In this document: positions 5,139 through 6,117 of the stretch, piece after piece | How positions within the stretch are numbered: the first letter of the stretch is position 1 | Layout: every line of letters begins with the position of its first letter | From: CAYRMV01 sp964425255 | Lineage (GTDB): Bacteria; Bacteroidota; Bacteroidia; Flavobacteriales_D; Crocinitomicaceae | Length of the DNA stretch: 6,117 nucleotides | Assembly (NCBI GenBank): GCA_964425255.1 | Contig: CAYRMV010000177.1 | Coordinates: forward strand, 1-6,117 | Direction of reading: 5' to 3' | Notes under the pieces: model-generated | Database searches by the model: none | What the model was told of the DNA's origin: nothing | The model's input: the letters and a program-made list of their open reading frames with translations, nothing else | Made by a program: the position numbers and the translations under genes

Positions 5139-6117
5139 ATGACCTTTAGCGAATTAGGGCTGAGGAGTGAGGTGTTGAAGTCGATTCAAGATCTGGGGTT
5201 TGATTCACCCACTCCCATCCAACAAAAGGCAATTCCACACTTGTTACAAAGTGAAAGCGATTTTGTTGGTTTGGCTCAAACAGGAACAGGAAAAACGGCA
5301 GCGTTCGGCTTGCCATTAGTGAACAACGTTGAAAACGGAAAAAACCAACCACAAGGATTAGTCATCTGCCCAACACGTGAATTGTGTTTGCAGATTACAA
5401 AAGACCTAGAAAACTACGCAAAACACGACAAACACATTTCTATTGTTGCAGTGTACGGAGGGACGGATATTCGTCGACAAATGACAGCTGTAAAATCAGC
5501 AACGATCATCGTAGCAACACCAGGACGTCTAGTAGATTTAATTAATCGTCGCGCAATTCAATTGGGTGAGGTACAATTTGTCGTATTAGATGAAGCGGAT
5601 GAAATGCTGAACATGGGGTTCAAAGAAGATATTGATATCATCTTAAACAAAACTCCTGACTACAAGAATGTATGGTTGTTTTCAGCAACAATGCCCAAAG
5701 AAGTGGCAGAAATTGCGAAAAATTACATGGAGAATCCGTTAGAAGTTTCGATCGGACACAAAAACCAAAGTAATGAAAACATCGAGCACATTTACTACAC
5801 AGTTAAAGAAACAAATCGATATGCCGCATTAAAGCGTTTGATCGATGTGAATCCGGATATTTTCGGTGTTGTTTTTTGTCGTACAAGACAAGAAACGCAA
5901 TCAGTTGCTGAAAAATTAGGAAAAGACGGTTACAATGCGGAGGCTTTACACGGAGATTTATCTCAATCTCAACGTGATAACGTTATGAAAAGATTCCGTG
6001 AGCGTTCACTTCAATTATTGGTTGCAACCGATGTAGCAGCTCGTGGTATTGATGTGGATTCTATTTCTCACGTAATCAATTACAACCTTCCAGATGATAT
6101 CGAAAATTACACACACC
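5139..6117 (+). CDS. deaD: DEAD-box ATP-dependent RNA helicase, DeaD type (partial, 3' end missing)
   Basis: A cytoplasmic ATP-driven RNA unwinding enzyme; DeaD/CsdA proteins act in ribosome assembly, mRNA decay and cold adaptation. The 326 visible residues cover nearly the whole helicase core. In order: Q motif with GF (20-21) and PTPIQ (24-28), motif I AQTGTGKT (46-53), Ia PTREL (78-82), GG (107-108), Ib TPGR (127-130), II DEAD (151-154), III SAT (182-184), IV VVFCRTR (244-250) and V ATDVAARGID (296-305). The window ends at YTH, the first residue of the expected motif VI (HRIGRTGR), so the rest of RecA domain 2 and any C-terminal RNA-binding extension lie outside. The run DEADEMLNMGF is more like DeaD than RhlE, which usually has DEADRMLDMGF; the symbol is therefore a family-level assignment. 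Bacteroidota genomes often hold several paralogues. ATG at 5139 begins the conserved N terminus and sits just downstream of a promoter box. Confidence 0.96.
   Translation, partial: MTFSELGLRSEVLKSIQDLGFDSPTPIQQKAIPHLLQSESDFVGLAQTGTGKTAAFGLPLVNNVENGKNQPQGLVICPTRELCLQITKDLENYAKHDKHISIVAVYGGTDIRRQMTAVKSATIIVATPGRLVDLINRRAIQLGEVQFVVLDEADEMLNMGFKEDIDIILNKTPDYKNVWLFSATMPKEVAEIAKNYMENPLEVSIGHKNQSNENIEHIYYTVKETNRYAALKRLIDVNPDIFGVVFCRTRQETQSVAEKLGKDGYNAEALHGDLSQSQRDNVMKRFRERSLQLLVATDVAARGIDVDSISHVINYNLPDDIENYTH

Noticed and set aside
5146..5352. Open frame on the minus strand
   Set aside because: It is antisense to the helicase Q motif and motif I region, with no supporting signals.

Overview
The window looks like chromosomal DNA of a low-GC member of the Bacteroidota, most likely the Flavobacteriales. 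Four things point there: SecD and SecF fused in one chain, a secreted enzyme ending in a type IX secretion (T9SS) type A sorting domain, promoter boxes of the Bacteroidota form TAnnTTTG in front of several genes, and AT-rich leaders mostly without Shine-Dalgarno sequences. Genus cannot be decided from the sequence.

Layout. Bases 1-1366 (+) are the 3' part of secDF, closed by a strong hairpin terminator at about 1394-1430. A convergent gene on the minus strand, 1503-2876, encodes a DnaQ-type DEDDh exonuclease fused to a GIY-YIG nuclease domain and a UvrC-type four-cysteine cluster. A short divergent region (2877-2950) carries one TAnnTTTG box for each direction and leads into a small uncharacterised 85-residue protein (2951-3208, +) with its own terminator. 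Next is a 356-base gene-free stretch (3209-3564), rich in T runs, that contains a long imperfect inverted repeat (3434-3545) just upstream of a secreted alpha/beta hydrolase (3565-4956, +). That hydrolase has a signal peptide, a cutinase/PETase-like catalytic domain, an Ig-like domain and a T9SS tail, and it ends at a UUCG-tetraloop terminator. The last gene (5139 to the edge, +) is a DEAD-box RNA helicase of DeaD type, cut at motif VI.

How the genes relate. Each gene appears to be its own transcription unit: terminators follow secDF, the small gene and the hydrolase, and promoter-like boxes precede the nuclease, the small gene, the helicase and, less surely, the hydrolase. There is no operon. 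The set mixes housekeeping functions (Sec export, DNA repair, RNA remodelling) with one accessory secreted enzyme. The only functional link is general: SecDF assists Sec export, which a T9SS cargo such as the hydrolase must use to cross the inner membrane.

No mobile element, CRISPR array, tRNA or rRNA is visible. The most interesting items are the PETase/cutinase-like T9SS hydrolase, the exonuclease-GIY-YIG-UvrC fusion with its apparently leaderless promoter, and the long-loop inverted repeat in the probable hydrolase leader. No clearly novel multi-gene system is present.
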